Shown: in pieces, positions 31,703-40,001 of the stretch
Layout of the letters: each line of letters opens with the position of its first letter
Numbering within the stretch: position 1 is the first letter of the stretch
Origin: Thermoplasmata archaeon
GTDB lineage: Archaea > Thermoplasmatota > Thermoplasmata > Lutacidiplasmatales > UBA184
Assembly: GCA_022749895.1 (NCBI GenBank)
Contig: JAKIWS010000013.1
Coordinates: 1 to 41,553, forward strand
Length of the DNA stretch: 41,553 nucleotides
Reading direction: 5' to 3'
Made by a program: the position numbers and the translations under genes
Notes under the pieces: generated by a model
Seen by the model: the letters and a program-made list of their open reading frames with translations, nothing else
Databases searched by the model: none
What the model was told of the DNA's origin: nothing

Positions 31703-32470
31703 ATGTCCCACACCTGTCCGGATTGCGGAAGCTCCCTCGAGTACGCCGCCTATACGACCCGCGTGCTCTCCGGGACCTGCGGCGCCTGCGGCCATAGTTT
31801 CTCGATCGTCCCCGGCGGATCGTCCGCGGACGGCGGAGAGGGCGGGGTCGATAGCGGCCCCACGGTGCCCGCAGGAACCGCGGCGGCGGGCGGCCCTTCG
31901 GCGCCCGAGATCGCGCAGAACATGCCGGAGTGTCCCGATTGCGGGTCAGCGCTCCACTTCCAGGCGGCGCCCGACGGCGTGGGGATCGCTGCGGTCTGCG
32001 CCGACTGTGAGGCGACGTTCACGTACCGCGTCACGCCGGTCCGCGCCGACGCCCCCGTCCGCGCGGAGGCCCCGACCGAGAACTTCCGGCCCCAGCGTCG
32101 GCGGCCCGAAGGCGGCGGGGACGAGGGAGGACTTTCCCGCGCCCGTCCGTGCCGCGAATGCGGCGGGCCCCTCCGTTTCTCGACCAACGAGGACGGGACC
32201 GTCGCCGGGGAGTGCAGCTCGTGCGGGAACCGGTTCACGCTTCCACCCCGGCGCGATGGTCCCGGAGCCCGGGGCGGGGGACGAAGCTACGATCGCGGAG
32301 GAGGGCGACCCCGATTCGGCGGAGGCGGGTACTCCCGCGGCGGAGGCGGTGGCCGCGGGCCCCCGCGTCGGTTCAGCGGTCCGCCGCGTTCGGGCTTCCG
32401 GCCGCGCGACCGCGGCGGGGACGACGAGGGGTCCGACGATCGCCGGCGCCGACGCCCGCGCCGGGAGTGA
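31703..32470 (+). CDS. Triple zinc-ribbon protein with RGG-rich tail
   Basis: This is a 255-residue protein. Three similar zinc ribbons are separated by disordered linkers: CPDCGSSL ... CGACGHSF, CPDCGSALHF ... CADCEATFTY and CRECGGPLRF ... CSSCGNRFTL. The last roughly 75 residues are a low-complexity Arg/Gly tract (GGGRSYDRGGGRPRFGGG and similar). RGG tracts with zinc ribbons suggest binding to RNA or single-stranded nucleic acid. An upstream in-frame ATG at 31668 is possible, but 31703 begins the conserved MSHTCPDCG. It follows a C2H2 protein gene. Confidence 0.72.
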   Translation: MSHTCPDCGSSLEYAAYTTRVLSGTCGACGHSFSIVPGGSSADGGEGGVDSGPTVPAGTAAAGGPSAPEIAQNMPECPDCGSALHFQAAPDGVGIAAVCADCEATFTYRVTPVRADAPVRAEAPTENFRPQRRRPEGGGDEGGLSRARPCRECGGPLRFSTNEDGTVAGECSSCGNRFTLPPRRDGPGARGGGRSYDRGGGRPRFGGGGYSRGGGGGRGPPRRFSGPPRSGFRPRDRGGDDEGSDDRRRRRPRRE

Positions 32471-32536
32471 GCGAGGCCGGAGGGACGGCCGGCCCCCCGA
32501 CGTGACGGTGCCGGGGAGCTCCCCCTCGAGGAGGCC

Positions 32537-33229
32537 ATGACGGTCAACCTCCGTCTGAGCCTCACGATCTTCTCGATCGGCTTCGCGGTCGAAGGCATCG
32601 GCAGTCTCTACTCGTTCCTCGCCGCCGGCACCGTGCTGCCCGCCGGAGGTTTTCTGCTGTACCTCAACCCGGTGTTCACCGTGATCGGACTCCTGTTCCT
32701 CTGGCTCGGGCGCCACGAATGGGGCGCGCTCCACCGCACGCGGGTCGGGCACGCCCACCGGTCGTTCTTCCTCGCACTCGCGTTCCTGGTGCTCGCGATC
32801 GTTCCGATCGCGGTCTACGCCTATTTCGAGCCGACCTCCACGCCCCCGAATTGGGTGGAGCTCGAGTTCGGGGCGTCGATCGCCGCGACGTTCCTCTTCT
32901 CGTACGTCACGTACGCCCTCATCGCGGTCCACCTCTTGGGACCCGGCGGCAAGATCGCCGTCGCCCTCGCGCTCCTCTGGGCGGCCGTCATCTCGATCCT
33001 GCTCGGCCTCGCCGTCTCCGGTCTGTTTCCCACGTACATCCTCGTCGTGCGGACGGGCGCCGTCTCACCGTCCGGACTCGCGGGACCCATTACCTCCGAC
33101 CTATCGTGGCTGTTCGTCTCGTACTTCCTCTTCCTCGTCGCGTTCGTCGACGCCCATCGGCGCATCGTGCGGCGGGGCACGCCGCCGAACCGGGCTCCGC
33201 CGTCCGCCGGCGCGAACGCATCGACGTAG
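32537..33229 (+). CDS. Multispanning membrane protein
   Basis: This 230-residue protein has about seven hydrophobic helices (for example GFLLYLNPVFTVIGLLFLWL, FFLALAFLVLAIVPIAVYAY, IAVALALLWAAVISILLGLA and WLFVSYFLFLVAFVDAH) and a short basic C-terminus. The ATG at 32537 follows GAGGAGG closely. No transport or enzyme motif is recognised, although similar uncharacterised proteins are frequent in Thermoplasmata. It is convergent with the MFS gene. Confidence 0.7.
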   Translation: MTVNLRLSLTIFSIGFAVEGIGSLYSFLAAGTVLPAGGFLLYLNPVFTVIGLLFLWLGRHEWGALHRTRVGHAHRSFFLALAFLVLAIVPIAVYAYFEPTSTPPNWVELEFGASIAATFLFSYVTYALIAVHLLGPGGKIAVALALLWAAVISILLGLAVSGLFPTYILVVRTGAVSPSGLAGPITSDLSWLFVSYFLFLVAFVDAHRRIVRRGTPPNRAPPSAGANAST

Positions 33230-33315
33230 GGCCGGCCTCCGGGGACGCACCGTCGCAGGCGGCCCTCCCCCCCAAGCGACCGGGGCGGTCCGCGAGACCG
33301 CACGGCTTGGAACGA

Positions 33316-34770
33316 CTATCCCGGGCCCACATCCCCGGGCTCGAACGCCGGGGGGTTCACCGCGCCCGGGGGGGGTATTGGGAGACCTTCCGCCGGTAGG
33401 ATCGCGAGGTGCCGGAGCGAACGGAACGCCGAGAGAAGAGCCCCGACCGCGACCGTCAACGCCCCGGAGAGGAGGAACGTCAGCTCAACGGCTCCGGTCG
33501 CGAGCGTGACGCTTCCCCCGACGGCTTGACCCACGGGCACGAGGGCATAGCTGCCGACCTCGTCGGCGGCGAAGACCCTCCCGAGGAGATCGTCCGGGAC
33601 CGTTCCCTGGACCGTCGCGAGGAAGATCGTCTGGGACATGCCCGGGAACATCCCGAAAAAGAACATGTCCACCAGCGCGAACGGCAACGACCGGAACACG
33701 CCGAGGGCCAACACGCTCAGGCCCTGCGCGATCACGAGCAGGATGATCATCGTCCCGGCCCGACGCTCGAAGTGGAGCTTGTTGACGACGAGCGCTCCGA
33801 CGCCGGCCCCCAACGTCGCACCTCCGAGGAGCACGCCGTAGAGGTACGCCTGGGAGTTCGCGATCCCGAGCCAGGTCGTCGCGTAGAGCGCCAGCTGCAC
33901 GAACGCCATCGCGTTGAGGAAGTTCACGGCCAGGGCACCGAGGGTCAGCTGGAACAGCGCGCGTCGACCGACGAGATACCGGTAACCGGCGACCACGTCG
34001 CGAAGGAACGAGCCCCTCGGCCGGTCGGCGCGGCGGTCCAGCTCGGGGGGCAGGGCTTGGAGCGCGAACTGGGCGGTGAGGCCGAGCACGAGCGCGACCC
34101 CGAGCCCGTAGCCGACTCCGGGATGGCCGAACTGCGCCATGAGCTCCGTCGCGAGGATCGACGCCGCAACGCCGAGCGCGATCGCGATCGCGTAGACGAG
34201 ACCGTTGGCCCGCCCGAGGTCGGCCGAACTCACAAGGCGGGGGAGGGACGCGTTGTACGCTGGGCGAAAGATCGTGGTGGTGGTCGTGATCGCCGCCCAT
34301 AGTGGGTAGACGAATACGACCCAGAGCGGCAGGTAGAATCCCGGCGCCCCCGGCGCGCCGACCGGCGCCGTCGGACGCGCGAGAAGATCGAGCACGAGGA
34401 GCGCGACGGCGACGAGGAAGACCGCGTTGACCGCGATCATGAGGCGCCGCCGTGGCCACCGGTCGGCCAGGGCGCCGGAGAACGCGGCGGAGGCTAGCGT
34501 CGGGAGCGTCGCGCTCAGGCCCAGGAAGACCAGGGCCAGCGCCACGAACGTCACCGACTGGCCGACGCCCGGATACGCCTCGGCGACCGCCCACGCCACG
34601 ACGATGTTCACGACGAGGGGGGCGGCATACGCGAGCGACCCGGCGGCCGCGAACGGCCGGAACCCGGCGCGGTCGAAGAGGGAAGCGTACCGACCCAAGC
34701 CCGAAACTCCCGGGACGGCCGACCGAGGTGACCGTACTTGATGGTTCCGAGTTTGGGCCTCCCGGTTCAC
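33316..34770 (-). CDS. Major facilitator superfamily transporter
   Basis: This 484-residue protein resembles MFS exporters of the macrolide-efflux/enterobactin-exporter type (MFS_3). It has about 12 hydrophobic helices and the A-like loop GALADRWPRRRLMIAVNAVF after helix 2. YNASLPRLVSSADLGRANGL and the second-half FGMFPGMSQTIFLATVQGTV, then VPDDLLGRVFAADEVGSYAL, are family hallmarks. The substrate is unknown and may be a drug or metabolite. The start is uncertain: a GTG at 34770 gives a polar extension, and a TTG at 34698 begins closer to the first helix. The gene is divergent from pelA. Confidence 0.87.
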   Translation of the reverse strand: MNREAQTRNHQVRSPRSAVPGVSGLGRYASLFDRAGFRPFAAAGSLAYAAPLVVNIVVAWAVAEAYPGVGQSVTFVALALVFLGLSATLPTLASAAFSGALADRWPRRRLMIAVNAVFLVAVALLVLDLLARPTAPVGAPGAPGFYLPLWVVFVYPLWAAITTTTTIFRPAYNASLPRLVSSADLGRANGLVYAIAIALGVAASILATELMAQFGHPGVGYGLGVALVLGLTAQFALQALPPELDRRADRPRGSFLRDVVAGYRYLVGRRALFQLTLGALAVNFLNAMAFVQLALYATTWLGIANSQAYLYGVLLGGATLGAGVGALVVNKLHFERRAGTMIILLVIAQGLSVLALGVFRSLPFALVDMFFFGMFPGMSQTIFLATVQGTVPDDLLGRVFAADEVGSYALVPVGQAVGGSVTLATGAVELTFLLSGALTVAVGALLSAFRSLRHLAILPAEGLPIPPPGAVNPPAFEPGDVGPG

Positions 34771-34865
34771 CGCGACGAGGGACGGTGGGGGGGCCGGATT
34801 CGTCCGAGGCGCGGCGAGCGAGCGTCTATGTACGGTCGCCCCGTCGTGGGGAGCCGGGGAGCTCC

Positions 34866-35981
34866 GTGCGCCTGATCCACGAGGACCGCAAGACCGGGCT
34901 CCTCAAGCTCCGTCTCGAAACGCCGAGCGATCTCTGGCGGATCTCGCGCATCATCCAGCCGGGCGACCTCGTCGGGTCCTCCACGACCCGCCGCGACCCG
35001 GAGGCTCCGGAGGACGCCCCGGCGGCCCAACGGGACCGGCGCCGCGTCTGGCTCGTCGTGCGCGTGGAAGCGGTCGAGTTCCATGGGTTCTCGAAGCACG
35101 TTCGCGTGACCGGGCCGATCGTCGAAGGGCCGTTCGACATCGGGCGCCACCACACGCTCGACCTCGAAGAACGCTCCGACATCACCGTGCAGAAACCCCA
35201 AGTGAGCGCCTCCGACCGCGCGCTCCTCGACGAGGGGATGCGTCGCGAGGGGGAGGCGACGATCCTGCTCGCCGCCGTCGACTGGGGGGAATCGACGATC
35301 GCCCGAGCGCGCGGGCGCGTGGTCGACGCCGTCGCCGACGTGAACCGTACCCTCGCCGGGAAGCAGTTCGGAGGGGAGCAGGGCGACAAGGACCGCCGGA
35401 AGTACATCGACGAGCTCGTCGGACTCCTCGCGCGGGAGGGGGAGCGCGCGGACGCGATCGTGCTCGCCGGACCCGGGTTCCTCAAGGAGGCGGTCGCGAA
35501 GGCGCTCGGTGAGGGCGCGCCGAAGATGGCGGCGAAGATCCACGTCTTCAGCGCGTCCGCCGGGGGCCGGGTCGGCGTCGACGAGCTCCTGCGAAGCGGT
35601 CGAGCGTCCGAAGTGCTCGCCACGAGCGTCGCCGCGGAGGAGGTGGCGCTCGTCGAGCGGCTCATGGAGGCGGTCGCCGGAGGTCGTCGGGCCGCCGTCG
35701 GGCCGGGGGAGGCCCGGGAAGCGGGCGAAGCCGGGGCGATTCAGGTGCTGCTCGTCGGCGACGGCAAGCTCCGCGACCCGGCGGTGATCCCGATCGTCGA
35801 CGGGGCGCGGCAGAACCGTGCGCGCGTCGTGGTGGTCCGAGACGAAGGCGACGCCGGCAAGCGGCTCGCGTCGCTCGGGGGCGTCGCCGCCCTCTTGCGG
35901 TACGACTGGACGCCCGCGGTCGCCCGGGCCTCTAGGGGAGCGCCTGGACCGCTTCCCGAAGGTCCTCGAAGCGGCGCTTGA
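34866..35981 (+). CDS. pelA: Pelota (Dom34) mRNA surveillance protein
   Basis: This 371-residue protein is archaeal Pelota, the eRF1-like factor that, with aEF1A and ABCE1, rescues ribosomes stalled on mRNA. The N-terminal Sm-like domain starts VRLIHEDRKTGLLKLRLETP and SDLWRISRIIQPGDLVGSST, and the middle contains ATILLAAVDWGESTIARARG and a kinked helix region (DRRKYIDELVGLLA). The C-terminal domain is related to eRF1 domain 3. The GTG at 34866 follows GGGGAG. The last roughly 25 residues after ALLRYDW are Pro/Gly-rich and not typical, and that stretch overlaps the convergent rpo3 gene by 50 nt. Confidence 0.92.
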   Translation: MRLIHEDRKTGLLKLRLETPSDLWRISRIIQPGDLVGSSTTRRDPEAPEDAPAAQRDRRRVWLVVRVEAVEFHGFSKHVRVTGPIVEGPFDIGRHHTLDLEERSDITVQKPQVSASDRALLDEGMRREGEATILLAAVDWGESTIARARGRVVDAVADVNRTLAGKQFGGEQGDKDRRKYIDELVGLLAREGERADAIVLAGPGFLKEAVAKALGEGAPKMAAKIHVFSASAGGRVGVDELLRSGRASEVLATSVAAEEVALVERLMEAVAGGRRAAVGPGEAREAGEAGAIQVLLVGDGKLRDPAVIPIVDGARQNRARVVVVRDEGDAGKRLASLGGVAALLRYDWTPAVARASRGAPGPLPEGPRSGA

Positions 35982-36777
35982 TGTCCTTCATGGCGAACCG
36001 GAGCGCCTCCCGGCAGCTGAGGCTCCCGTCGGTCTCCATCTTGAGGAAGAACTTCGACGTGTCGGCGGTGATCTTGATCGAGCCGTGCGGGCAGGCTTTC
36101 TCGCACGCCCCGCAGAGGATGCACTTGGATTCCTCCGTCACCGTGAGCTTGCCGTTGGCGAACTCCAGGATATTCACCGGACAGACCTGGGCCGTGCGCT
36201 TCAAGCACGCGTCGGTGTCGTCCTTCTGACGGGAGATCGCGACGTGGGGGCGCGGGCTGACCCCGACCGCTTGCGCCACCTGCCATTTCGAGTGTTCCTT
36301 CGCCGTGCCCATGACCGCGGTCGCGTAGGCGAGCAGCGCCTGGCGGGCGCCGAGCCGCACGATCGGGATCTCCGGCTCCAGGATCGCGAGCGAGGAGTCC
36401 CCGAGCGGGACGACGTCCCCCGCGTAGACGGTGCAGGGGCCTTTCTTGTCGATGGAGAACATCACCTGGCAGTGGGTGCATCCCGCGCCCTCGCAGGTGC
36501 ACTCCTCCTTCCGACGGAACTGACCTAGGTCGGTGGGGATCGGGAGGAGGCCCAAGCGAAGCGCGACCCCCTCGTCGAACATGCTCGTCGACGAATCGTA
36601 GTCCTTCCCCGTCGCCTCGTCGCGGATGGGCCCCAGGTGGAACTCGACATCGTCGATGGCGAGCTTCGGGACGTCGGCGAGCAACGTGCGGCGGATCGCG
36701 TTGACCTGCGACGCCGTCGTCTCCGTGAGCTCGAGGCGCATCGAGCGCGGGGCCATCTCGACGACCTGGACGTCCAT
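35932..36777 (-). CDS. rpo3: DNA-directed RNA polymerase subunit Rpo3 (RpoD) with ferredoxin-like domain
   Basis: This 281-residue subunit is the archaeal equivalent of the RPB3/alpha assembly subunit. MRLELTETTASQVNAIRRTL and VPKLAIDDVEFH are the conserved dimerisation region. C93-x-C95-x4-C100-x2-C103 (CTCEGAGCTHC) is a probable metal site. An inserted ferredoxin-like domain has C219-x2-C222-x2-C225-x3-C229-Pro, an intact 4Fe-4S motif, plus C191 and C199-Pro from a partly decayed first motif. One cluster is therefore likely. The ATG at 36777 is 1 nt after the rps11 stop. It is the last gene of the S13-S4-S11-Rpo3 operon and converges on pelA. Confidence 0.93.
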   Translation of the reverse strand: MDVQVVEMAPRSMRLELTETTASQVNAIRRTLLADVPKLAIDDVEFHLGPIRDEATGKDYDSSTSMFDEGVALRLGLLPIPTDLGQFRRKEECTCEGAGCTHCQVMFSIDKKGPCTVYAGDVVPLGDSSLAILEPEIPIVRLGARQALLAYATAVMGTAKEHSKWQVAQAVGVSPRPHVAISRQKDDTDACLKRTAQVCPVNILEFANGKLTVTEESKCILCGACEKACPHGSIKITADTSKFFLKMETDGSLSCREALRFAMKDIKRRFEDLREAVQALP

Positions 36778-36778
36778 G

Positions 36779-37162
36779 CTACACCCGCCGCCCGCGGCGG
36801 CCCCCCTTGGGCTTCGTTCCGTCGTGGGGGACGGGTGTGACGTCCTCGATGCGGCTGATCTTGACCCCGGCACGCGCGAGGGCGCGGATCGCGGCCTGCG
36901 CCCCGGGTCCGGGCGACCGCGACCGGTTCCCGCCGGGCGCGCGGACGCGAACGTGGAGCGTATCGTAGCCTTTCTCCTTGATCGCGGCGGCGACCTGGTC
37001 GGCGGCCTTCATCGCGGCGTACGGGCTCGATTCGTCCCGCGCGGCCTTGACCACCATCCCGCCCGTCGCCTTCGTCAACGTCTCGGCGCCCGTCACGTCG
37101 GTGACGGTGATGTGAATGTTGTTGTAGCTCGCGAAGATGTGCGCGATCCCGATCTTGCCCAT
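36779..37162 (-). CDS. rps11: Small subunit ribosomal protein uS11
   Basis: This 127-residue protein of the 30S platform has the expected archaeal length. Diagnostic stretches are [60 protein letters not shown] and a C-terminal basic tail ([13 protein letters not shown]). The gene follows rps4 by 3 nt and precedes rpo3 by 1 nt, the conserved archaeal order. It is highly basic and shows no anomalies. Confidence 0.96.
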   Translation of the reverse strand: MGKIGIAHIFASYNNIHITVTDVTGAETLTKATGGMVVKAARDESSPYAAMKAADQVAAAIKEKGYDTLHVRVRAPGGNRSRSPGPGAQAAIRALARAGVKISRIEDVTPVPHDGTKPKGGRRGRRV

Positions 37163-37165
37163 GGA

Positions 37166-37759
37166 CTACCGTCCCTCCGTCGTCGGCTCAATGGGCGCGG
37201 GCGGGGCTTCGCTGCGAGCCTGTTGCTTCTCTTGCATCGCCATGCGGATCGGGTGCGTGTCGTCGGCGACCCCGCTCGTCGGAGCGTAGGCGAGCCGTGC
37301 CTCTTCGGAACCCGCGACGAGGTACCCCGGACGGGTGATCCGCCGCCCGTCAAGGGCGATGTGGCCGTGGACGATCATCTGCCGTGCCTGCTTGCACGTC
37401 CCCGCCAAGCCGCGGGCGCAGACGATCCACTCGAGGCGCCGCTGGAGGACGACCTCGGGCGTGAGCGCGAGCACGTCATCGATGCTGGGGGTGCCCACGG
37501 GAAGGATCCCCAATCGCGTGAGGCGCCCGAGGAGCCCGTCGGCCTCGACCCGCGCCTGCGGCTCGCCGGTACGGAGCCGCGCCTGGAGGTCCCGAGCTTG
37601 ACGGCGGAAACCGCGCAGCACGGATTGGCTCCGCCAGAGTTCGCGCTTGTTCTTGAGCCCGTACTTCTGGAGCAGCTTGCGCTCCTCCTCCATCCGTTGG
37701 GCCTCCCACGGATGCTTGGGCCGGTCGTAGCCGCGCCGCAGGAACTTGGGGTCGCCCAT
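37166..37759 (-). CDS. rps4: Small subunit ribosomal protein uS4
   Basis: This 197-residue protein starts MGDPKFLRRGYDRPKHPWEA, the archaeal/eukaryotic S9e-like N-terminus. The S4 RNA-binding domain follows (VLQRRLEWIVCARGLAGTCK, QARQMIVHGHIALDGRRITR, PGYLV). The tail from about residue 165 is Gln/Pro/Ala-rich. It lies 4 nt after rps13 and 3 nt before rps11. It is a 16S rRNA-binding assembly protein. Confidence 0.95.
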   Translation of the reverse strand: MGDPKFLRRGYDRPKHPWEAQRMEEERKLLQKYGLKNKRELWRSQSVLRGFRRQARDLQARLRTGEPQARVEADGLLGRLTRLGILPVGTPSIDDVLALTPEVVLQRRLEWIVCARGLAGTCKQARQMIVHGHIALDGRRITRPGYLVAGSEEARLAYAPTSGVADDTHPIRMAMQEKQQARSEAPPAPIEPTTEGR

Positions 37760-37763
37760 CGGT

Positions 37764-38507
37764 CTAAACCTTCTTCTTCTCGGCGGCGGCCGGCGCCGGT
37801 GCCGCCGCCGGGGCGGCGGTGGGCGCGCTGGCTTCCTTCGACTTCGCGGCCGCGGCTTCCTTCGCGACCTTCTTGAGCACGCCCGCGGCCATACCCGTCC
37901 GGCCGTTGCTCCGCGTGCGTTGGCCGCGGACCTTCTGACCGCGCTCGTGGCGGACGCCGCGGTACGACCGGATCATCTTCATCAGGTTCACGTCGTCCCG
38001 CCGGGACGTCTCGAGCTCGGCCGAGATGTAGTGGTGGATCTCGGTCGTCGCGTGGTCGGCCGGGTGGTTCAGCATCCACGGCGGGAGCCTCTTCGGGAGC
38101 TCGTTGATCATCCCTTCGAGACCTTCCACGGTCGCTTCCGGAATGTTCCCGAGCATCTCGCGCGGGGGCACCCCGGCGAGGCGGCAGGTGACCTCGGCGA
38201 TGCGAAGGCCCACGCCGGGCACTCCGGTGAGCGCGAGCGCGGCCGGGCGGAGACCGTCCAGATCCGTGTTGGCGACCCGTACGATGTAGCGGAAGTTCGG
38301 GTTGTCCGGCGCCGGTCGCCGCGCCTTCTTCTCCTGCGGGGCCCCGGTCTTCGCCTTCTTTTCCTTGCCTTCTTTCCCCTCCTTCGGTTCGCGCGACTTC
38401 CCCGGTTTCTCCTTCTTCGGAGCTTTCTCCGGCTCGGCCGCTGGCGTCGGGGCCGGTGCGGGCGCTGCTTCGGCAGCGTCCTTCTTTTCCTTCGCCGCGG
38501 TGCGCAC
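37764..38507 (-). CDS. rps13: Small subunit ribosomal protein uS13 with long N- and C-terminal extensions
   Basis: The uS13 core (about residues 70-210) is clear: NFRYIVRVANTDLDGLRPAA, LTGVPGVGLRIAEVTCRLAG, and then SYRGVRHERGQKVRGQRTRS at the tRNA- and rRNA-contacting tail. Archaeal uS13 is usually about 150 residues; this one is 247. An N-terminal stretch of about 70 residues rich in Lys, Glu, Ala and Pro and a C-terminal Ala/Lys-rich stretch of about 40 account for the difference. The GTG at 38507 is the only in-frame start before the core, but GGAG lies unusually close to it. A TATA-like CTTAAG (38611-38616) may drive the ribosomal operon with a leader of about 80 nt. Confidence 0.93.
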   Translation of the reverse strand: MRTAAKEKKDAAEAAPAPAPTPAAEPEKAPKKEKPGKSREPKEGKEGKEKKAKTGAPQEKKARRPAPDNPNFRYIVRVANTDLDGLRPAALALTGVPGVGLRIAEVTCRLAGVPPREMLGNIPEATVEGLEGMINELPKRLPPWMLNHPADHATTEIHHYISAELETSRRDDVNLMKMIRSYRGVRHERGQKVRGQRTRSNGRTGMAAGVLKKVAKEAAAAKSKEASAPTAAPAAAPAPAAAEKKKV

Positions 38508-38652
38508 GCTCCTTCAGGGGTGGTTGGGCCGGTGGAACGGAGTTCGATGGGGCCGACGGCACGGCCCACCCCCTCCGTCCGAGGGCGGGGCCGCCGAGCG
38601 GCGCTCCCTTCTTAAGAGCTTCGGAAAGAGGCGGTTGCGCTCCGCGCCAACC

Positions 38653-38658
38653 CTATTT
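38653..38658 (+). promoter_or_regulatory. TATA-like box of the GT2 gene
   Basis: CTATTT centred about 24 nt before the GTG at 38680, consistent with leaderless transcription. Confidence 0.4.
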
Positions 38659-38679
38659 GCCGAGTCCGGTGAGCGCGCT

Positions 38680-39402
38680 GTGGCGGTCGACGACGGCGTG
38701 TCGATCGTCCTGCCGACGCTGTGGGAGCATGATTCCCTCGCCCTCCTCCGGCCCCGCATCGACCGGGCGGTCGCCGGCTACGCGGCCGAGGTCGTCGTGG
38801 TCGACGACGACTCGCGGGACGGGACCGCGGAGCTCGTCGCGGCGTGGGGCGCCCCGCCCCCGTACCGTCTGATCGTCCGCCAAGGGGTGCGCGGACTGGG
38901 AACCGCCGTCGTCGAGGGTGTGCGGAATTCGCACGGCGGGATCGTCGTCGTGATGGACGCGGACGGGAGCCACCCGCCGGAACTCCTCCCTCGCATGATC
39001 GATCCCATCCGCCAGGGGCGGGCGGCCTTCGTCCTCGGGAGCCGTGTCGTCCCCGGGGCGAGCTCGCCGGGGTTGCCGGGACTCCGCCGCCTCATCTCGT
39101 GGGGGGCGCGGAAGCTCGCGCGGCCGCTCACCCGGGTCGGCGATCCCATGAGCGGGTTCTTCGCGTTCCGACGGGACGCGGTGGAGCTCGAGCGCCTCAC
39201 GCCGATCGGCTACAAGATAGGGCTCGAGGTTCTCGTCAAATGCCGACCGACCCCGATCCAGGAGATCGCGTTCGAGTTCGGGCCCCGGCTCGCCGGCAAG
39301 AGCAAGTTCGACCGCCGGCAGATGGGGCTCTACCTCCGCCACTTGGGGCGCCTTTACCTCTGGAAGCTCCTCGGGCGGGGCCGGACGCGCAGCACGCGGT
39401 AG
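38680..39402 (+). CDS. Family 2 glycosyltransferase, dolichol-phosphate mannose synthase-like
   Basis: This 240-residue GT2 enzyme has VSIVLPTLWEHDSL, EVVVVDDDSRDGTAEL and the metal-binding VVVMDADGSHPPELLPRM, closely like DPM1-type polyprenyl-phosphate mannosyltransferases. Further along are SRVVPGASSPGLPGLRRLIS, GDPMSGFFAFRRDAVE and GYKIGLEVLVK. There is no C-terminal membrane pair, as in soluble DPM1. It would load a polyprenyl phosphate with a hexose for N-glycosylation of surface proteins. The GTG at 38680 is supported by a TATA-like box. The 3' end overlaps the convergent methyltransferase gene by 49 nt. Confidence 0.87.
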   Translation: MAVDDGVSIVLPTLWEHDSLALLRPRIDRAVAGYAAEVVVVDDDSRDGTAELVAAWGAPPPYRLIVRQGVRGLGTAVVEGVRNSHGGIVVVMDADGSHPPELLPRMIDPIRQGRAAFVLGSRVVPGASSPGLPGLRRLISWGARKLARPLTRVGDPMSGFFAFRRDAVELERLTPIGYKIGLEVLVKCRPTPIQEIAFEFGPRLAGKSKFDRRQMGLYLRHLGRLYLWKLLGRGRTRSTR

Positions 39403-39998
39403 CCGCTTCCCCGGTCGGCGACCTCGACAGAGCCCGGCCAGCGCTCTTCCAGCCACCCTTGGTAGTACCGGATCCCCTGGCTTCCCTTGCCGACCATCAG
39501 GAGGTACCCGTCGGGCCGGAGATAGGCCGGGACCGACTCGAGCAGCGCCAGGATCGCCGGGCGGCCGATGTGGTACGGCGGGTTCGTCGCGACGATATCG
39601 AACGAGATACCCTGCGCGGCCTCGAACATGGAGCCGATCCGCGCTTCCCCGTTGGCGATGCGGTTGCGGCGCAGGTTCGACCGTGTGAGGAGGACCGCCC
39701 GGCGGTTGACATCGGTCAGGAGGACGTGGCCCTGGGGCGCCGCCTTGGCCGCGGCGATGCCGATGGCCCCCCATCCGCATCCCAAGTCAAGGACCCGGTC
39801 GGTAGGGCGCGGGTCCAGGCAGCCGATCAGGAGCGCCGTCCCGGGGTCGACCCCGTGGCTCGCGAAGACCCCACGGTCGACCTCGAAGGCGAGCACCTCG
39901 CCCCGGTAGAGGAAACGGAGAAGGCGCGGCGCGGAGGAGCTTGTCGGCCGTTCCGAATAGTAGTGCTCGGACGCCACGTCGCCCGGTTCCGCCGGCAT
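39354..39998 (-). CDS. RsmC-like class I methyltransferase
   Basis: This 214-residue protein of the methyltransferase small-domain family has motif I VLDLGCGWGAIGIAAAK (about 69-85), the acidic LLTDVNRRAV (93-102) and the catalytic NPPYH (139-143), which marks enzymes that methylate exocyclic amino groups of guanine or adenine. The N-terminal EHYYSERPTSSSAPRLLRFL is also typical of RsmC/RlmG-like proteins. The target is probably rRNA or tRNA guanine N2, but this is by family only. It starts 3 nt after the dnaJ stop, so the two genes form an operon. Confidence 0.87.
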   Translation of the reverse strand: MPAEPGDVASEHYYSERPTSSSAPRLLRFLYRGEVLAFEVDRGVFASHGVDPGTALLIGCLDPRPTDRVLDLGCGWGAIGIAAAKAAPQGHVLLTDVNRRAVLLTRSNLRRNRIANGEARIGSMFEAAQGISFDIVATNPPYHIGRPAILALLESVPAYLRPDGYLLMVGKGSQGIRYYQGWLEERWPGSVEVADRGSGYRVLRVRPRPRSFQR

Positions 39999-40001
39999 GG
40001 C

